Below the pieces are notes generated by a model, which saw only the letters and a list, made by a program, of their open reading frames with translations, was not told the origin of the DNA and made no database searches. Below are positions 33,502 through 42,927 of a stretch of 64,000 nt of DNA, in pieces. Within the stretch, counting starts at the first letter, position 1. The number at the start of each line of letters is the position of its first letter. Source of the DNA: Sellimonas sp963559135 (GTDB taxonomy: Bacteria > Bacillota > Clostridia > Lachnospirales > Lachnospiraceae); assembly GCA_963559135.1 (NCBI GenBank), contig CAUWJP010000012.1, positions 11,679-75,678 of the forward strand, given 5' to 3'. Position numbers and translations under genes: made by a program.

Positions 33502-34947
33502 TTAGTATGCTTTACCCCAGAAAACTTTGTGTTTTGCCGGTTTTCCACAGTAAATACATCTGTCGGAAATCGGTTCTTCATCTTCGATCAGGCATCTGGA
33601 TCCGGCTCCGCCTGTCTCTGCCTTGATCGCTTCTTCACAGCTTTCATCTCCACACCACATCGCTTTGATGAATCCTCTGTTATCCTTGAATTTTGCAACC
33701 ATTTCATCCATAGTCTGCGCCTCATCGATATGGCTGTCAAGGAATGCTTTTGCTCTATCGTACATATCCTGCTGAATTGTTTCCAGAAGTTCAGCCAATG
33801 CTGCCGGTACATCATCGATTACTACAACCATCTTCTCTCTTGTGTCACGTCTTACAAGAACTGCCTGGCCGTTTTCAATATCTTTCGGTCCAAGTTCTAC
33901 ACGTACCGGAATTCCAAGCATCTCCTGCTCACTGAATTTCCATCCCGGACTCTTTTCGGACTCATCGATGTCTGCACGTAATCCTTCTGCACAGATTGAT
34001 GCCAGCAACTCTTCTGCACGGTCAAGGACACCTTCCTTGTGCTGTGCTACCGGAATCACGCGCACCTGTTTTGGAGCAATTCTTGGCGGAAGTACCAGAC
34101 CACTGTCATCACCATGTACCATAATGATCGCACCGATAATTCTTGTAGAGAGTCCCCAGGATGTTTCATAAACACTGTGAAGCTCATTGTTTTTATCCAG
34201 ATATTTGATGTCGTATGCATCCGGGAATCCACTTCCGAAGAAATGGCTTGTTGCAGACTGAAGTGCCTTTCCATCATGCATCAGCGCCTCTACTGTATAT
34301 GTGTCTTCTGCACCTGCAAACTTCTCACTCTCTGTCTTTCTTCCAGCTACATATGGAATCGCAAGAGACTCGCCGATGAAGTCTTTGTAGACTTTCCACA
34401 TCATAAGTGTTCTCTCTTCTGCTTCCTCGTAAGTTGCGTGGATTGTATGTCCCTCCTGCCACAGGAACTCTCTGGAACGAAGAAACGGACGTGTTGTCTT
34501 TTCCCATCTCAGTACAGAATTCCACTGGTTCCATACTTTCGGAAGGTCACGATAAGACTGAACGATTCGGCTCCACAGATCACAGAACAGTGTCTCTGAT
34601 GTCGGACGGATCGCATATCTTTCCTGTAATCTCTCTGTTCCGCCATGTGTTACCCATGCAGCTTCCGGAGCGAATCCTTCTACGTGATCCGCTTCTTTCT
34701 GAAGCAGATTTTCCGGAATCAGCATCGGAAGGTACACATTCTCTACTCCTGTATCTTTAAATCTCTTGTCCAGATCTGCCTTGATATTTTCCCAGATTGC
34801 ATATCCATTCGGCAGATAATTCAGGCATCCTTTCACGCTGGAATAGTCGCAAAGCTCTGCCTCTCTTACCACATCCGTGTACCACTGAGCGAAATCTTCA
34901 TCTCTGGATGTGATAGACTTTACAAATTTTTTGTTGTCCTTTGCCAT
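33502..34947 (-). CDS. proS: Prolyl-tRNA synthetase (archaeal/eukaryotic-type)
   Basis: 480 residues from ATG 34947 with AGGAGA upstream. Class II motifs include RPTSETLFCDLW and FLRSREFLWQEGHT. There is no YbaK-type insertion, and a C-terminal zinc-binding domain (CGDESC, CIYCG) is present, which defines the type 3 enzyme found in many Clostridia. Expression is controlled by a T-box leader. Confidence 0.95.
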   Translation of the reverse strand: MAKDNKKFVKSITSRDEDFAQWYTDVVREAELCDYSSVKGCLNYLPNGYAIWENIKADLDKRFKDTGVENVYLPMLIPENLLQKEADHVEGFAPEAAWVTHGGTERLQERYAIRPTSETLFCDLWSRIVQSYRDLPKVWNQWNSVLRWEKTTRPFLRSREFLWQEGHTIHATYEEAEERTLMMWKVYKDFIGESLAIPYVAGRKTESEKFAGAEDTYTVEALMHDGKALQSATSHFFGSGFPDAYDIKYLDKNNELHSVYETSWGLSTRIIGAIIMVHGDDSGLVLPPRIAPKQVRVIPVAQHKEGVLDRAEELLASICAEGLRADIDESEKSPGWKFSEQEMLGIPVRVELGPKDIENGQAVLVRRDTREKMVVVIDDVPAALAELLETIQQDMYDRAKAFLDSHIDEAQTMDEMVAKFKDNRGFIKAMWCGDESCEEAIKAETGGAGSRCLIEDEEPISDRCIYCGKPAKHKVFWGKAY

Positions 34948-35012
34948 GTCACATTCTCCTCTCAATCAATATTTTTCACAGCTTCCAAGGACTTCTGCCC
35001 CCTGTTTTCAAA

Positions 35013-35265
35013 ACAAAAAACACCGGGCATCCGTCCCAAACAGGGACCGGATGTCCGGCGGTACCACCCTCATTAACCACAAACTCTGCGGTTCACTTCA
35101 TTGATCATTAACGCTGATAAAACGCTGTACTTTTCATACAGGAACTCCAGGTCCGGTTCAGCCATGATCCGTCAAAGGCTCGCACCATCCGCCTCTTCTC
35201 TGAAACTTCTCTTAGACTTACTATTCCCCTTCATCGTTCATCTATTCGGCTTTCGCCATGAAATT
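35013..35265 (-). ncRNA. T-box riboswitch leader of proS
   Basis: The minus strand holds the T-box core AGGGTGGTACCGCC (35057-35070). A terminator follows, the stem of GACATCCGGTCCC with its partner at about 35021-35060 and a run of T at 35013-35020. Upstream is a Stem I-like part with GGTGCGAG. A candidate specifier is CCG in GAACCGGACC, which would fit proline, but the Stem I fold was not computed. Uncharged tRNA-Pro should favour read-through. Confidence 0.92.
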
Positions 35266-35271
35266 ATTCAA

Positions 35272-35300
35272 ATTTTACCCGAAAAACCCAGGAGTGTCAA
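35272..35300 (-). promoter_or_regulatory. Promoter of the proS T-box leader
   Basis: Minus strand TTGACA (35295-35300), 17 bases, TAAAAT (35272-35277). Confidence 0.9.
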
Positions 35301-35387
35301 GTAAAACGCATTGATTACCACTATTTTGCCCGTTTTTGTACATGGTATGTCATGGTTTTTACAATTTCTTTTTCCTTTCTTCTATGC

Positions 35388-35393
35388 TATGAT
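35388..35393 (+). promoter_or_regulatory. Extended -10 promoter before the pyrophosphatase-like gene
   Basis: TGCTATGAT ends at 35393, the hexamer being 35388-35393. No clear -35. AGAAGGAGG follows at about 35400. Confidence 0.5.
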
Positions 35394-35417
35394 TAGAAAA
35401 AGAAGGAGGCCGTTTTT

Positions 35418-35771
35418 ATGAATACCTTTGATCTTAATTTCTGGAATCTTTTAGATGAACTGGTCCGTAGCAACGAGATTGTAATTGATCGTCCCAAGGG
35501 AAGCGCGCATCCCCGATATCCGGAACTGATTTATGAAACAGACTATGGATATCTGAAAGGCACTGCATCCATGGACGGCGGCGGAATTGATGTCTGGATT
35601 GGAACTGGCGGAAAAGAAATCGACGCTGTCATCTGTACCGTAGATATTGTAAAAAAAGATTCTGAAATAAAGATCCTGATTGGATGTACCGAAGAAGAGA
35701 AAGAAAAAATTTATAAGCTTCATAATCGGACGTCTAATATGAAAGGACTTTTGATCCGCCGTCCGGTCTGA
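35418..35771 (+). CDS. Short inorganic pyrophosphatase-like protein
   Basis: 117 residues, AAGGAGG upstream. The N-terminal part reads VIDRPKGSAHPRYP and YETDYGYLKGTASMDGGGIDVW, matching family I soluble pyrophosphatases. The family signature Asp-x-Asp-Pro-x-Asp is reduced to DGGGIDV, and the protein is about two-thirds the usual length (about 175). It is either a divergent small pyrophosphatase or a related hydrolase. It starts a rightward unit with the P-loop kinase and RluA genes. Confidence 0.8.
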   Translation: MNTFDLNFWNLLDELVRSNEIVIDRPKGSAHPRYPELIYETDYGYLKGTASMDGGGIDVWIGTGGKEIDAVICTVDIVKKDSEIKILIGCTEEEKEKIYKLHNRTSNMKGLLIRRPV

Positions 35772-35829
35772 TACTGTCCGGCAGAAAGTTCCGCAGCTTT
35801 ACAATTTTTTATTATCGAGGAAATGAATT

Positions 35830-36348
35830 ATGAACGTAGTCATCATTAATGGCCCGATGGGTGTTGGCAAAACCACCGTCGGAAAATACATTGCGGATCT
35901 GCATCCCGGCACTGCTTTTATCGACGGAGACTGGTGCCTTGATCTGCATCCGTTTGTTGGCGATCAGGAGACAAAAGCCATGGCTGTCGACAATATTCTC
36001 CATATGATCAAAAATTATAAAAACTGTTCTGTATGCCAGATGATCGTACTTGTATGGTTGATAGATGAAGAATGGGTATATCAGCACATCATTGATGGTA
36101 TTTGCGCCTTGCATCTGAAACCTGTCAGTGTCACATTACTGTGCAGTGAAGAGCAGCTCATTCAGCGCTGGAGACAGGATAAAACCTGTGAATGGCGGAT
36201 AGATCAATGGCTCGAAATCAGTCTGAAATCATTACCTTATTTTTCAGCACTGGAAAACTGCATAGATACCAGCCGTCTGTCAATCAGCGAAACTGCTGAC
36301 CGTATCGTACATCACTGTTTCCTCGCAAAAAAAAGAAATGATGTGTGA
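35830..36348 (+). CDS. P-loop nucleotide kinase-like protein
   Basis: 172 residues. Walker A GPMGVGKTTVGK at 8-19, then FIDGDWCLDLHPF and the acidic CSEEQLIQRWRQD region, as in small-molecule kinases of the shikimate/AAA_18 group. The substrate is unknown. It lies between the pyrophosphatase-like and RluA genes, in the same direction. Confidence 0.75.
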   Translation: MNVVIINGPMGVGKTTVGKYIADLHPGTAFIDGDWCLDLHPFVGDQETKAMAVDNILHMIKNYKNCSVCQMIVLVWLIDEEWVYQHIIDGICALHLKPVSVTLLCSEEQLIQRWRQDKTCEWRIDQWLEISLKSLPYFSALENCIDTSRLSISETADRIVHHCFLAKKRNDV

Positions 36349-36365
36349 AATGAAAGGAGTTCATT

Positions 36366-37049
36366 ATGAAACCAGAAATCTTATTTGAGGATTCAGAGAT
36401 TCTCGTCTGTCATAAACCTGCCGGAACGGCGGTCCAGACTGCATCCTTTTCGTCTCAGGACATGGTAAGCCTTCTGAAAAATCATCTCATGCTGGATGCC
36501 AGAAAAAGCGGGACTCCCCTAAAGGGCGCCCCGTATCTTGCTGTCATCCACAGGCTTGACCAGCCTGTAGAAGGGATCCTTGTATTTGGGAAGACGAAAA
36601 AGGCGGCTGCCGCATTAAACACCCAACTTACCGGGGATGGCTTTGGAAAATATTATGAGGCTGTCACGGAAGGCGCTCCGCCTGAAAAATCTGGAACTTT
36701 AATCGACTGGCTTGTCCGGGATGGACGCACGAATCTTTCTTCCATCTGTTCACCGGATACTCCCAATGCAAAAAAGGCACTGCTGGACTATCAGGTTCTG
36801 GGCGAATTTACAAAAGATGGGCAGCGTTTCTACCGACTCTCGATTCACCTGCATACCGGACGTCATCACCAGATACGTGTTCAGCTTGCCCATGCAGGAT
36901 GCCCGATTCTCGGAGACCGCAAATACAATCCAGAGGGCACCCCGTCGCGCAGACTCCATCTTTGTGCCTGCCAGCTTGATTTTCTGCATCCCGGTACCAA
37001 AAAGCCTCTTCATTTTAAAATTCGTCCGTTCTTTTTCTCGGAAGATTAG
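36366..37049 (+). CDS. RluA family pseudouridine synthase
   Basis: 227 residues, AAAGGAG upstream. The catalytic Asp is in the motif IHRLDQPVEGILVFG. The rest has the usual LHTGRHHQIRVQLAHAGCPI core. There is no S4 domain, so it resembles TruC/RluA-type enzymes acting on tRNA or rRNA. The exact target is not determined. Confidence 0.92.
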   Translation: MKPEILFEDSEILVCHKPAGTAVQTASFSSQDMVSLLKNHLMLDARKSGTPLKGAPYLAVIHRLDQPVEGILVFGKTKKAAAALNTQLTGDGFGKYYEAVTEGAPPEKSGTLIDWLVRDGRTNLSSICSPDTPNAKKALLDYQVLGEFTKDGQRFYRLSIHLHTGRHHQIRVQLAHAGCPILGDRKYNPEGTPSRRLHLCACQLDFLHPGTKKPLHFKIRPFFFSED

Positions 37050-37112
37050 GCATCAGTCTTTCTAAGGCTTACCCGGGATGAGGTCTTTTTCATCCTGCCA
37101 GTATTTTGCAAA

Positions 37113-37168
37113 CCAAAAAGCCGGAAAAAGCATCCCTTTTCGGTAACTGCTCTTTCCGGCTTTCTTAT
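37113..37168. terminator. Bidirectional terminator between the RluA gene and spoVG
   Basis: AAAGCCGGAAA (37117-37127) and TTTCCGGCTTT (37153-37163) form a stem flanked by A and T runs on either side, and the two genes converge here. Confidence 0.85.
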
Positions 37169-37205
37169 CCTTTAAATTGTCCTTTACATAACCCTTAAAA
37201 CTCGT

Positions 37206-37487
37206 TTACTCCTGGTCTTCTCCGTTCTCTTCTGTCAAAGCTTGCTCATATTTTTCAAGAATGATGCTCTGAATACGGTTTCTTGTATCAGAGTTGATAG
37301 GGTGAACGATATCTCTGTACTCACCGTCCAAAGCTTTCTTGCTAGGCATTGCGATGAACAGCCCTTTTTCCCCTTCGATAACTTTGATGTCATGTACTAC
37401 GAATTCCTCATCCATCGTAATTGATACGACTGCTTTTAATTTCCCCTCTTTAGCTACTTTTCTTACGCGCACGTCTGTAATCTGCAT
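37206..37487 (-). CDS. spoVG: SpoVG RNA/DNA-binding regulator
   Basis: 93 residues, MQITDVRVRKV to IILEKYEQALTEE, with the GLFIAMPSKK and YRDIVHPIN hallmarks of SpoVG. GGGGCAGG precedes the ATG. SpoVG affects cell-wall and sporulation gene expression by binding RNA. It lies 36 bases after glgD, an unusual neighbour. Confidence 0.96.
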   Translation of the reverse strand: MQITDVRVRKVAKEGKLKAVVSITMDEEFVVHDIKVIEGEKGLFIAMPSKKALDGEYRDIVHPINSDTRNRIQSIILEKYEQALTEENGEDQE

Positions 37488-37523
37488 ATTACCTGCCCCT
37501 TTCTTAAGTACTATATATGCTCG

Positions 37524-38642
37524 CTAAAGCGCATATCTCTCATTCTTTTCGACAACGATTTTGATGCCGTTTTCCCCGACGTGCCTTGTATTGGCACGGA
37601 TTGTATCGCGGCTTTCCACGATACAGTTTTCAATGTATGTATTATCTCCAAGATAAACATCATTCATGATAATCGAATTTCTTACAACACAGTTGTTTCC
37701 GATGAATGCTTTCTTGAACAGAATCGAATTTTCCACAGTTCCGTTTACAATACATCCGCTGGAGACAAGACTGTTCTTCACATAGGATCCCGGATTGTAT
37801 TTTGCCGGAGGAAGGTCACTGACTTTGGAGTATACTTGCGGATATTCTTTGAAGAAATAATTCCGCACTTCCGGTCTTAGGAAATCCATGTTTGTCTGAT
37901 AGTATGCTTCCGCTGTGGAAATGTTGCTCCAATAGCTGGAAATCTTGTATCCGTAAATCTTCTTGAGATTCTTATAACGGATCAGGATGTCGTTAACAAA
38001 GTCATAACGGTCCTCCTGTGCCGCATGCTCGATCAGATCGATCAGCTGTCTGCGGCGGATCACATAGATTCCCGTGGAAATAGTGTTGGAATTCGCCACC
38101 ATAGGTTTTTCCTCAAACTCCTGAATCCGCATGGAATCATCCATCTTGATCGTTCCGAATCTCGTCGCGTCTTCGCCCGGTGCGAGATCTTTGCATACTA
38201 CTGTGATATCTGCCTTTTTCTTAATATGATATTCCAGGACTTCATTGTAATCCAGTTTATACACAGCGTCACCGGATGTAATGATGACGTATGGCTCATG
38301 ACATTTTTTCAGGAAGTCGAGATTCTGATAAATCGCGTCTGCGGTTCCCCTGTACCAGCTGCCGTTTTCCAGTGTAATCGTTGGGGTAAAAACAAAAAGT
38401 CCTCCCTGTTTTCTTCCGAAATCCCACCATTTAGATGAACTCAGATGTTCATTTAAAGATCTCGCATTGTACTGTGTCAGTACTGCCACTTTCTGGATGT
38501 GGGAATTGGTCATATTACTGAGTGCAAAGTCAATGCACCGATAGCTTCCTGCCACCGGCATGGCTGCCACAGCCCGTTTATATGTCAGTTCACGCATTTT
38601 ATGATTATTGCCACCTGCCAAAATAATCCCTACTGCTCTCAT
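37524..38642 (-). CDS. glgD: GlgD subunit of ADP-glucose pyrophosphorylase
   Basis: 372 residues with a nucleotidyltransferase fold and a left-handed beta helix at the C-terminus. The usual GGxGxRL nucleotide loop is changed to AGGNNHKM, as in GlgD subunits that lack their own catalytic activity and modulate GlgC. Its ATG overlaps the glgC stop (ATGA), so translation is coupled. Confidence 0.94.
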   Translation of the reverse strand: MRAVGIILAGGNNHKMRELTYKRAVAAMPVAGSYRCIDFALSNMTNSHIQKVAVLTQYNARSLNEHLSSSKWWDFGRKQGGLFVFTPTITLENGSWYRGTADAIYQNLDFLKKCHEPYVIITSGDAVYKLDYNEVLEYHIKKKADITVVCKDLAPGEDATRFGTIKMDDSMRIQEFEEKPMVANSNTISTGIYVIRRRQLIDLIEHAAQEDRYDFVNDILIRYKNLKKIYGYKISSYWSNISTAEAYYQTNMDFLRPEVRNYFFKEYPQVYSKVSDLPPAKYNPGSYVKNSLVSSGCIVNGTVENSILFKKAFIGNNCVVRNSIIMNDVYLGDNTYIENCIVESRDTIRANTRHVGENGIKIVVEKNERYAL

Positions 38643-39913
38643 ACGCGTTCACCTGCCTTTATTAATGTCTCGCCACTTTCCAGCACTCCATTCGGATAGT
38701 CTTCCGTCTCTGTCACGCCGCTGATGGCTGTATTCTTGCCGATCTGCACATTGGACGGAATCACGGAATTCTCTCCGATCGTCACAAGCCCGAAGGAATA
38801 GATCGCCGGCTTCTCCTTATTCGGTACGTCGCTTCCAATGCCCAGTGTTACATGATCTCCAATCCGGACATTTTCCGCAATGATCGACTTGTCGATCACT
38901 CCGTTTTCGCCGATCACGGTGTCTTTCATAATAATGGAATCTCTGACAACCGTGCCTTTTCCGATCACAACTCCAGCTCCGATTACTGAATTGCGGACTT
39001 CTCCATAAATCTCGGAACCATTGCTGATAATGCTGCGCTCTACAACTGCCTGATCGGAAATATACTGCGGTGGCAGGATCGAACTGTTTGTGTAAATCTT
39101 CCAGAATTCTTCGTAAAGGTTGAACTCCGGAATCAGGTCAATCAGTTCCATATTTGCTTCCCAGTAGGAGCCAAGTGTTCCTACATCTTTCCAATAGCCA
39201 TTGTACTCATACGCAAAAAGACGTTTGCCATTCTCATGGCAATATGGGATCACGTGCTTTCCAAAGTCGCAGGACGGCTCGTCTGACATTTTTACAAGCG
39301 CATCCTTGAGTACCGGCCAGCTGAAAATATAGATTCCCATGGACGCCAGATTACTCTTTGGCTCTTTTGGCTTTTCCTGGAAATCATTGATACGCCCATC
39401 CTCATCCGCAACCACAATTCCAAACCGACTTGCCTCTTCAAGCGGCACCGGCATGGCCGCGATGGTGACATCCGCATTGTGCTCTTTATGATAATCCAGC
39501 ATTACTTCATAGTCCATTTTATAAATATGGTCACCGGATAAAATAAGCACATAGTCCGGATTAAATGACTCCATATAATCCAGGTTCTGATAGATCGCGT
39601 TTGCCGTTCCAGTGTACCATTCACTGTTCGTGCTCTTCTCATACGGTGGAAGAATCGTGACACCGCCTACATTGCGGTCCAGATCCCATGGAATCCCGAT
39701 TCCGATATGAGAATTCAGACGAAGCGGCTGATACTGCGTCAGGACCCCGACTGTATCGATCCCCGAATTAATACAGTTACTAAGCGGAAAATCGATAATC
39801 CTGTACTTGCCTCCGAACGCAACAGCAGGCTTTGCCACTTTGGCAGTCAAAACTCCAAGCCTGCTTCCCTGTCCTCCGGCCAGCAGCATTGCTATCATCT
39901 CTTTCTTGATCAT
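38639..39913 (-). CDS. glgC: Glucose-1-phosphate adenylyltransferase catalytic subunit
   Basis: 424 residues from ATG 39913 (GGGGTGAGG upstream; 39916 is an alternative). It has LLAGGQGSRLGVLTA, PAVAFGGKYRIIDFPLSN and the GDHIYKMDY metal site, all intact. It makes ADP-glucose from glucose 1-phosphate and ATP for glycogen synthesis. glgB and glgA are not in the window. Confidence 0.96.
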   Translation of the reverse strand: MIKKEMIAMLLAGGQGSRLGVLTAKVAKPAVAFGGKYRIIDFPLSNCINSGIDTVGVLTQYQPLRLNSHIGIGIPWDLDRNVGGVTILPPYEKSTNSEWYTGTANAIYQNLDYMESFNPDYVLILSGDHIYKMDYEVMLDYHKEHNADVTIAAMPVPLEEASRFGIVVADEDGRINDFQEKPKEPKSNLASMGIYIFSWPVLKDALVKMSDEPSCDFGKHVIPYCHENGKRLFAYEYNGYWKDVGTLGSYWEANMELIDLIPEFNLYEEFWKIYTNSSILPPQYISDQAVVERSIISNGSEIYGEVRNSVIGAGVVIGKGTVVRDSIIMKDTVIGENGVIDKSIIAENVRIGDHVTLGIGSDVPNKEKPAIYSFGLVTIGENSVIPSNVQIGKNTAISGVTETEDYPNGVLESGETLIKAGERV

Positions 39914-39949
39914 CATGTCCTCACCCCTTGTCAGTAATTTAATGTCATT

Positions 39950-39955
39950 ATTATA
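39950..39955 (-). promoter_or_regulatory. Extended -10 promoter of glgC-glgD
   Basis: Minus strand TGTTATAAT with the hexamer at 39950-39955. The leader is about 30 nt. No convincing -35. Confidence 0.55.
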
Positions 39956-40197
39956 ACACACTTTTTATAAACATCGAGTAAATTTTATATATTTTCGTGC
40001 TTATTCTAATATTTTTTATGCATTTTACATAATCTTAACCGTATTTTATAGACACAGTGTTGTTTTATCTTTAATTTTGTGTATTTTCTCCTATCGACTT
40101 TATATTATTACTATATATTATTACTATGCGGACAGGCTCTTTTTCAGAACTGTCTTTTTCAATTTTTGTGTGGACAAAATGTTCTGAACGCGAAGCG

Positions 40198-40226
40198 TTG
40201 TATCTTTTATTTTGTTATGCTACAAT
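40198..40226 (+). promoter_or_regulatory. murC promoter
   Basis: TTGTAT (40198-40203), 17 bases, TACAAT (40221-40226). The 340-base gap upstream of murC otherwise shows AT-rich DNA and a weak hairpin around 40240-40275, but no gene. Confidence 0.7.
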
Positions 40227-40303
40227 GAACGGGAACAGCAGACCGGCTGGCTTTTGGGGCCTTCCCGGTATGTATAAAAAATCCAGAAACGGAAGTGTAA
40301 AAT

Positions 40304-41686
40304 ATGTACAAAATTAATTTTAAGGAACCTGTTCATATCCATTTTATCGGTATCGGCGGCATCAGCATGAGCGGCCTTGCCGAAATCTTACTGGACGAAC
40401 ATTTTACCGTCAGCGGTTCTGATAATAAGGAGTCTTCTCTGACAAACCATCTCGTTCAGATGGGTGCAAAGGTTTTCATCGGTCAGAAAGCTTCCAATAT
40501 AGAAGATACTGTGCAGGTTGTCGTATATACAGCGGCTATCCATGAGGATAACGAGGAATATCAGGAGGCGGTAAGACGCGGTCTTCCGATGCTCAGCCGG
40601 GCCGAACTGCTTGGCCAGCTAATGACCAACTACAATGTTCCGATCGCAGTAGCCGGAACTCATGGAAAAACAACGACGACTTCGATGCTTTCCCATATTC
40701 TTCTCGCCGGAGAGAAAGATCCTACGATCTCTGTAGGAGGAATTTTAAAGGCCATCCACGGCAATATTCGTGTCGGTGGCTCCGAAGTCTTTGTCACAGA
40801 GGCTTGCGAGTATACAAACAGCTACCACCATTTCTTCCCAAAGATCAGTATCATTCTGAACATCGAGGAAGACCACATGGACTTCTTTAAGGATATTGAT
40901 GATATCCGCAATTCTTTCCATACTTTCGCAAAACTCCTTCCTGATGACGGTACTCTGATTATCAATGGAGAGATCAGCCATCTGGAAGAGATCCTGGAGG
41001 GACTGGACTGCAATGTTATCATCTACGATGTTCATAAGGAAAATGCGGATTTCAGCGCAAAAGAGATTGCCCACGATGAGAAAGGCAATGTTTCTTTCCT
41101 TCTTCTTGTAAAAGGACAGGAGGCTGGAAGGATACAGCTTTCCGTAAACGGACTTCACAACGTGTCCAACGCACTCGCAGCCATTGCTGCCGCGTCGCTT
41201 CTGGAGGTCCCGATGGAGAAGATCCGTGAAGGACTTCTCTCCTTTGAAGGTACGGACCGTCGTTTCCAGTACAAAGGAGATGTAAATGGTTTCCATATTG
41301 TGGATGATTACGCGCATCATCCGACCGAAATCCGGGCTACTCTGGAAGCCGCCAGATCCTACCCGCACAAGGAAACATGGTGTGTATTCCAGCCCCACAC
41401 CTACAGCCGGACAAAAGCCTTTTTTCACGAGTTTGCGGATGCACTCTCCCTTGCGGATCATGTCATCCTTGCAGATATCTACCCTGCCCGCGAGACTGAT
41501 ACACTCGGCATGTCTTCCGAGCTTCTGGCGGACGAATTAAAGACAAAAGGGTGCGATGTGCACTATTTTCCGGGGTTTGAAGAGATCGAAACGTTTATTT
41601 TGGAAAATTGTAAAAATGACGACCTGTTGATAACTATGGGGGCCGGAGATGTTGTAAATATTGGAGAAAATCTTCTCAAGCGATAG
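40304..41686 (+). CDS. murC: UDP-N-acetylmuramate-L-alanine ligase
   Basis: 460 residues. The Mur ligase features are an N-terminal Rossmann part (FIGIGGISMSGLAEIL), the ATP loop AGTHGKTTTTSM, EACEY, and DDYAHHPTE in the C-terminal domain. It adds L-Ala to UDP-MurNAc in peptidoglycan precursor synthesis in the cytoplasm. Confidence 0.97.
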   Translation: MYKINFKEPVHIHFIGIGGISMSGLAEILLDEHFTVSGSDNKESSLTNHLVQMGAKVFIGQKASNIEDTVQVVVYTAAIHEDNEEYQEAVRRGLPMLSRAELLGQLMTNYNVPIAVAGTHGKTTTTSMLSHILLAGEKDPTISVGGILKAIHGNIRVGGSEVFVTEACEYTNSYHHFFPKISIILNIEEDHMDFFKDIDDIRNSFHTFAKLLPDDGTLIINGEISHLEEILEGLDCNVIIYDVHKENADFSAKEIAHDEKGNVSFLLLVKGQEAGRIQLSVNGLHNVSNALAAIAAASLLEVPMEKIREGLLSFEGTDRRFQYKGDVNGFHIVDDYAHHPTEIRATLEAARSYPHKETWCVFQPHTYSRTKAFFHEFADALSLADHVILADIYPARETDTLGMSSELLADELKTKGCDVHYFPGFEEIETFILENCKNDDLLITMGAGDVVNIGENLLKR

Positions 41687-41761
41687 TTTTCCACAGAATC
41701 CACATGCTTTTATCCACAAAGTATGGAAAAAATAATGCTTTTTCTCCCGGCCTTAAAGTGC

Positions 41762-41767
41762 TATAAT
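41762..41767 (+). promoter_or_regulatory. Extended -10 promoter of the DnaD/DnaI-like/prs unit
   Basis: TGCTATAAT with the hexamer at 41762-41767, about 37 bases before the DnaD-like gene. The -35 is only T-rich. Confidence 0.6.
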
Positions 41768-41804
41768 ACCTATACTTTAGAAAGAAAGACAGAGGTTTCG
41801 AGGA

Positions 41805-42911
41805 ATGGGGATGCTAAAAATCACAGATTGTACCGGACAACATTTTACGTGTGTTGATAATACATTTATCGACTCTTACATGGCAAAGGCGAATGGGGAA
41901 TACGTCAAAGTATACCTCCTTTTGCTACGTCGTATGGAGAGCAATTCGCCTTTTTCGGTTTCCGAATTTGCGGAGATTCTGGAGAACACGGAGGGGGATA
42001 TTATCCGCGCTTTAAAATACTGGGCGAAGAAAGGGCTTCTTACGATCGAGTACAGCTCGGATGGCGAGATGTGCGGACTTCAGATGAATGCCCCGCAGAA
42101 GGCGGATACCATGAAAAAGATGGACGCTCCTTCTGTCTCTGTGGACATGCCTGGCCCGGACAGCCAGAGTACCGCTCCTTCCTCTGTTCCGGAGGATGCG
42201 CCTGCCCCGACCTTGGACAGTCCCGTGGATTCTGCCTCTAAGAATCCTCCGATCGGCGACATCAGCGAGTACAAAAGCCGCCGGGAGTTCAAACAGCTTC
42301 TGTTCATCGCCGAGCAGTATATCGGACGTACCCTGTCTCCTTCCGATGTGGAGACACTTACTTATTTCTATGACACCTTGCAGTTCTCCGTAGATCTGAC
42401 CGAGTATCTGATCGAGTACTGTGTGGAGAACGGTCACCGGAGCATGCATTACATTAAGTCTGTAGCCCTTGCCTGGGCGGATGCCGGTATCCGGACCGTA
42501 TCAGAGGCAAGAAGATCCGCTTCCTTTTACAATAAGGACTGCACAGCTGTTCTGAAAGCATTCGGCATTACCGGGCGCATGGCCGCTCCGGTTGAAACAG
42601 AACTTGTAAAGAAGTGGACCGGACAGTACGGCTTTACCATTGATATTATTGTGGAGGCATGCAGCCGTACCGTTTCTGCCATCCATCAACCAAGTTTTGA
42701 ATACGCGGACAAGATCCTGACGAACTGGCACCAGAAAGGTGTGCATCACCTTGCGGATATTGCGGCTATCGATGCCGCTTACGTCAAGAAGCGTTCCGAG
42801 AAGTCTGTTTCCCAGCCGGCTCCGGCTTCCGGGAAGAAGACGAAATTCAGTAATTTTGAAGAGCGCGACTATAATATGGACGACCTGGAGAGACAGCTTT
42901 TACAGAGCTGA
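41805..42911 (+). CDS. DnaD-domain replication initiation protein
   Basis: 368 residues. The N-terminal part (1-95) is a winged helix (SVSEFAEILENTEGDIIRALKYW). A low-complexity Pro/Ser/Asp linker (about 108-150) follows. Two DnaD-like helical domains come next, about 158-235 (YIGRTLSPSDVETLTYFYDTL) and 240-320. DnaD helps open the origin and recruit the helicase loader, and the following gene is DnaI-like, which supports the role. Confidence 0.9.
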   Translation: MGMLKITDCTGQHFTCVDNTFIDSYMAKANGEYVKVYLLLLRRMESNSPFSVSEFAEILENTEGDIIRALKYWAKKGLLTIEYSSDGEMCGLQMNAPQKADTMKKMDAPSVSVDMPGPDSQSTAPSSVPEDAPAPTLDSPVDSASKNPPIGDISEYKSRREFKQLLFIAEQYIGRTLSPSDVETLTYFYDTLQFSVDLTEYLIEYCVENGHRSMHYIKSVALAWADAGIRTVSEARRSASFYNKDCTAVLKAFGITGRMAAPVETELVKKWTGQYGFTIDIIVEACSRTVSAIHQPSFEYADKILTNWHQKGVHHLADIAAIDAAYVKKRSEKSVSQPAPASGKKTKFSNFEERDYNMDDLERQLLQS

Positions 42912-42927
42912 GTAAAGGAGAAGTTTC

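Noticed and set aside
32923..33981. Open frames of up to 350 residues antisense to cca and proS, and similar frames antisense to other genes
   Set aside because: They are shadows of strongly supported genes, with biased composition and no ribosome sites.
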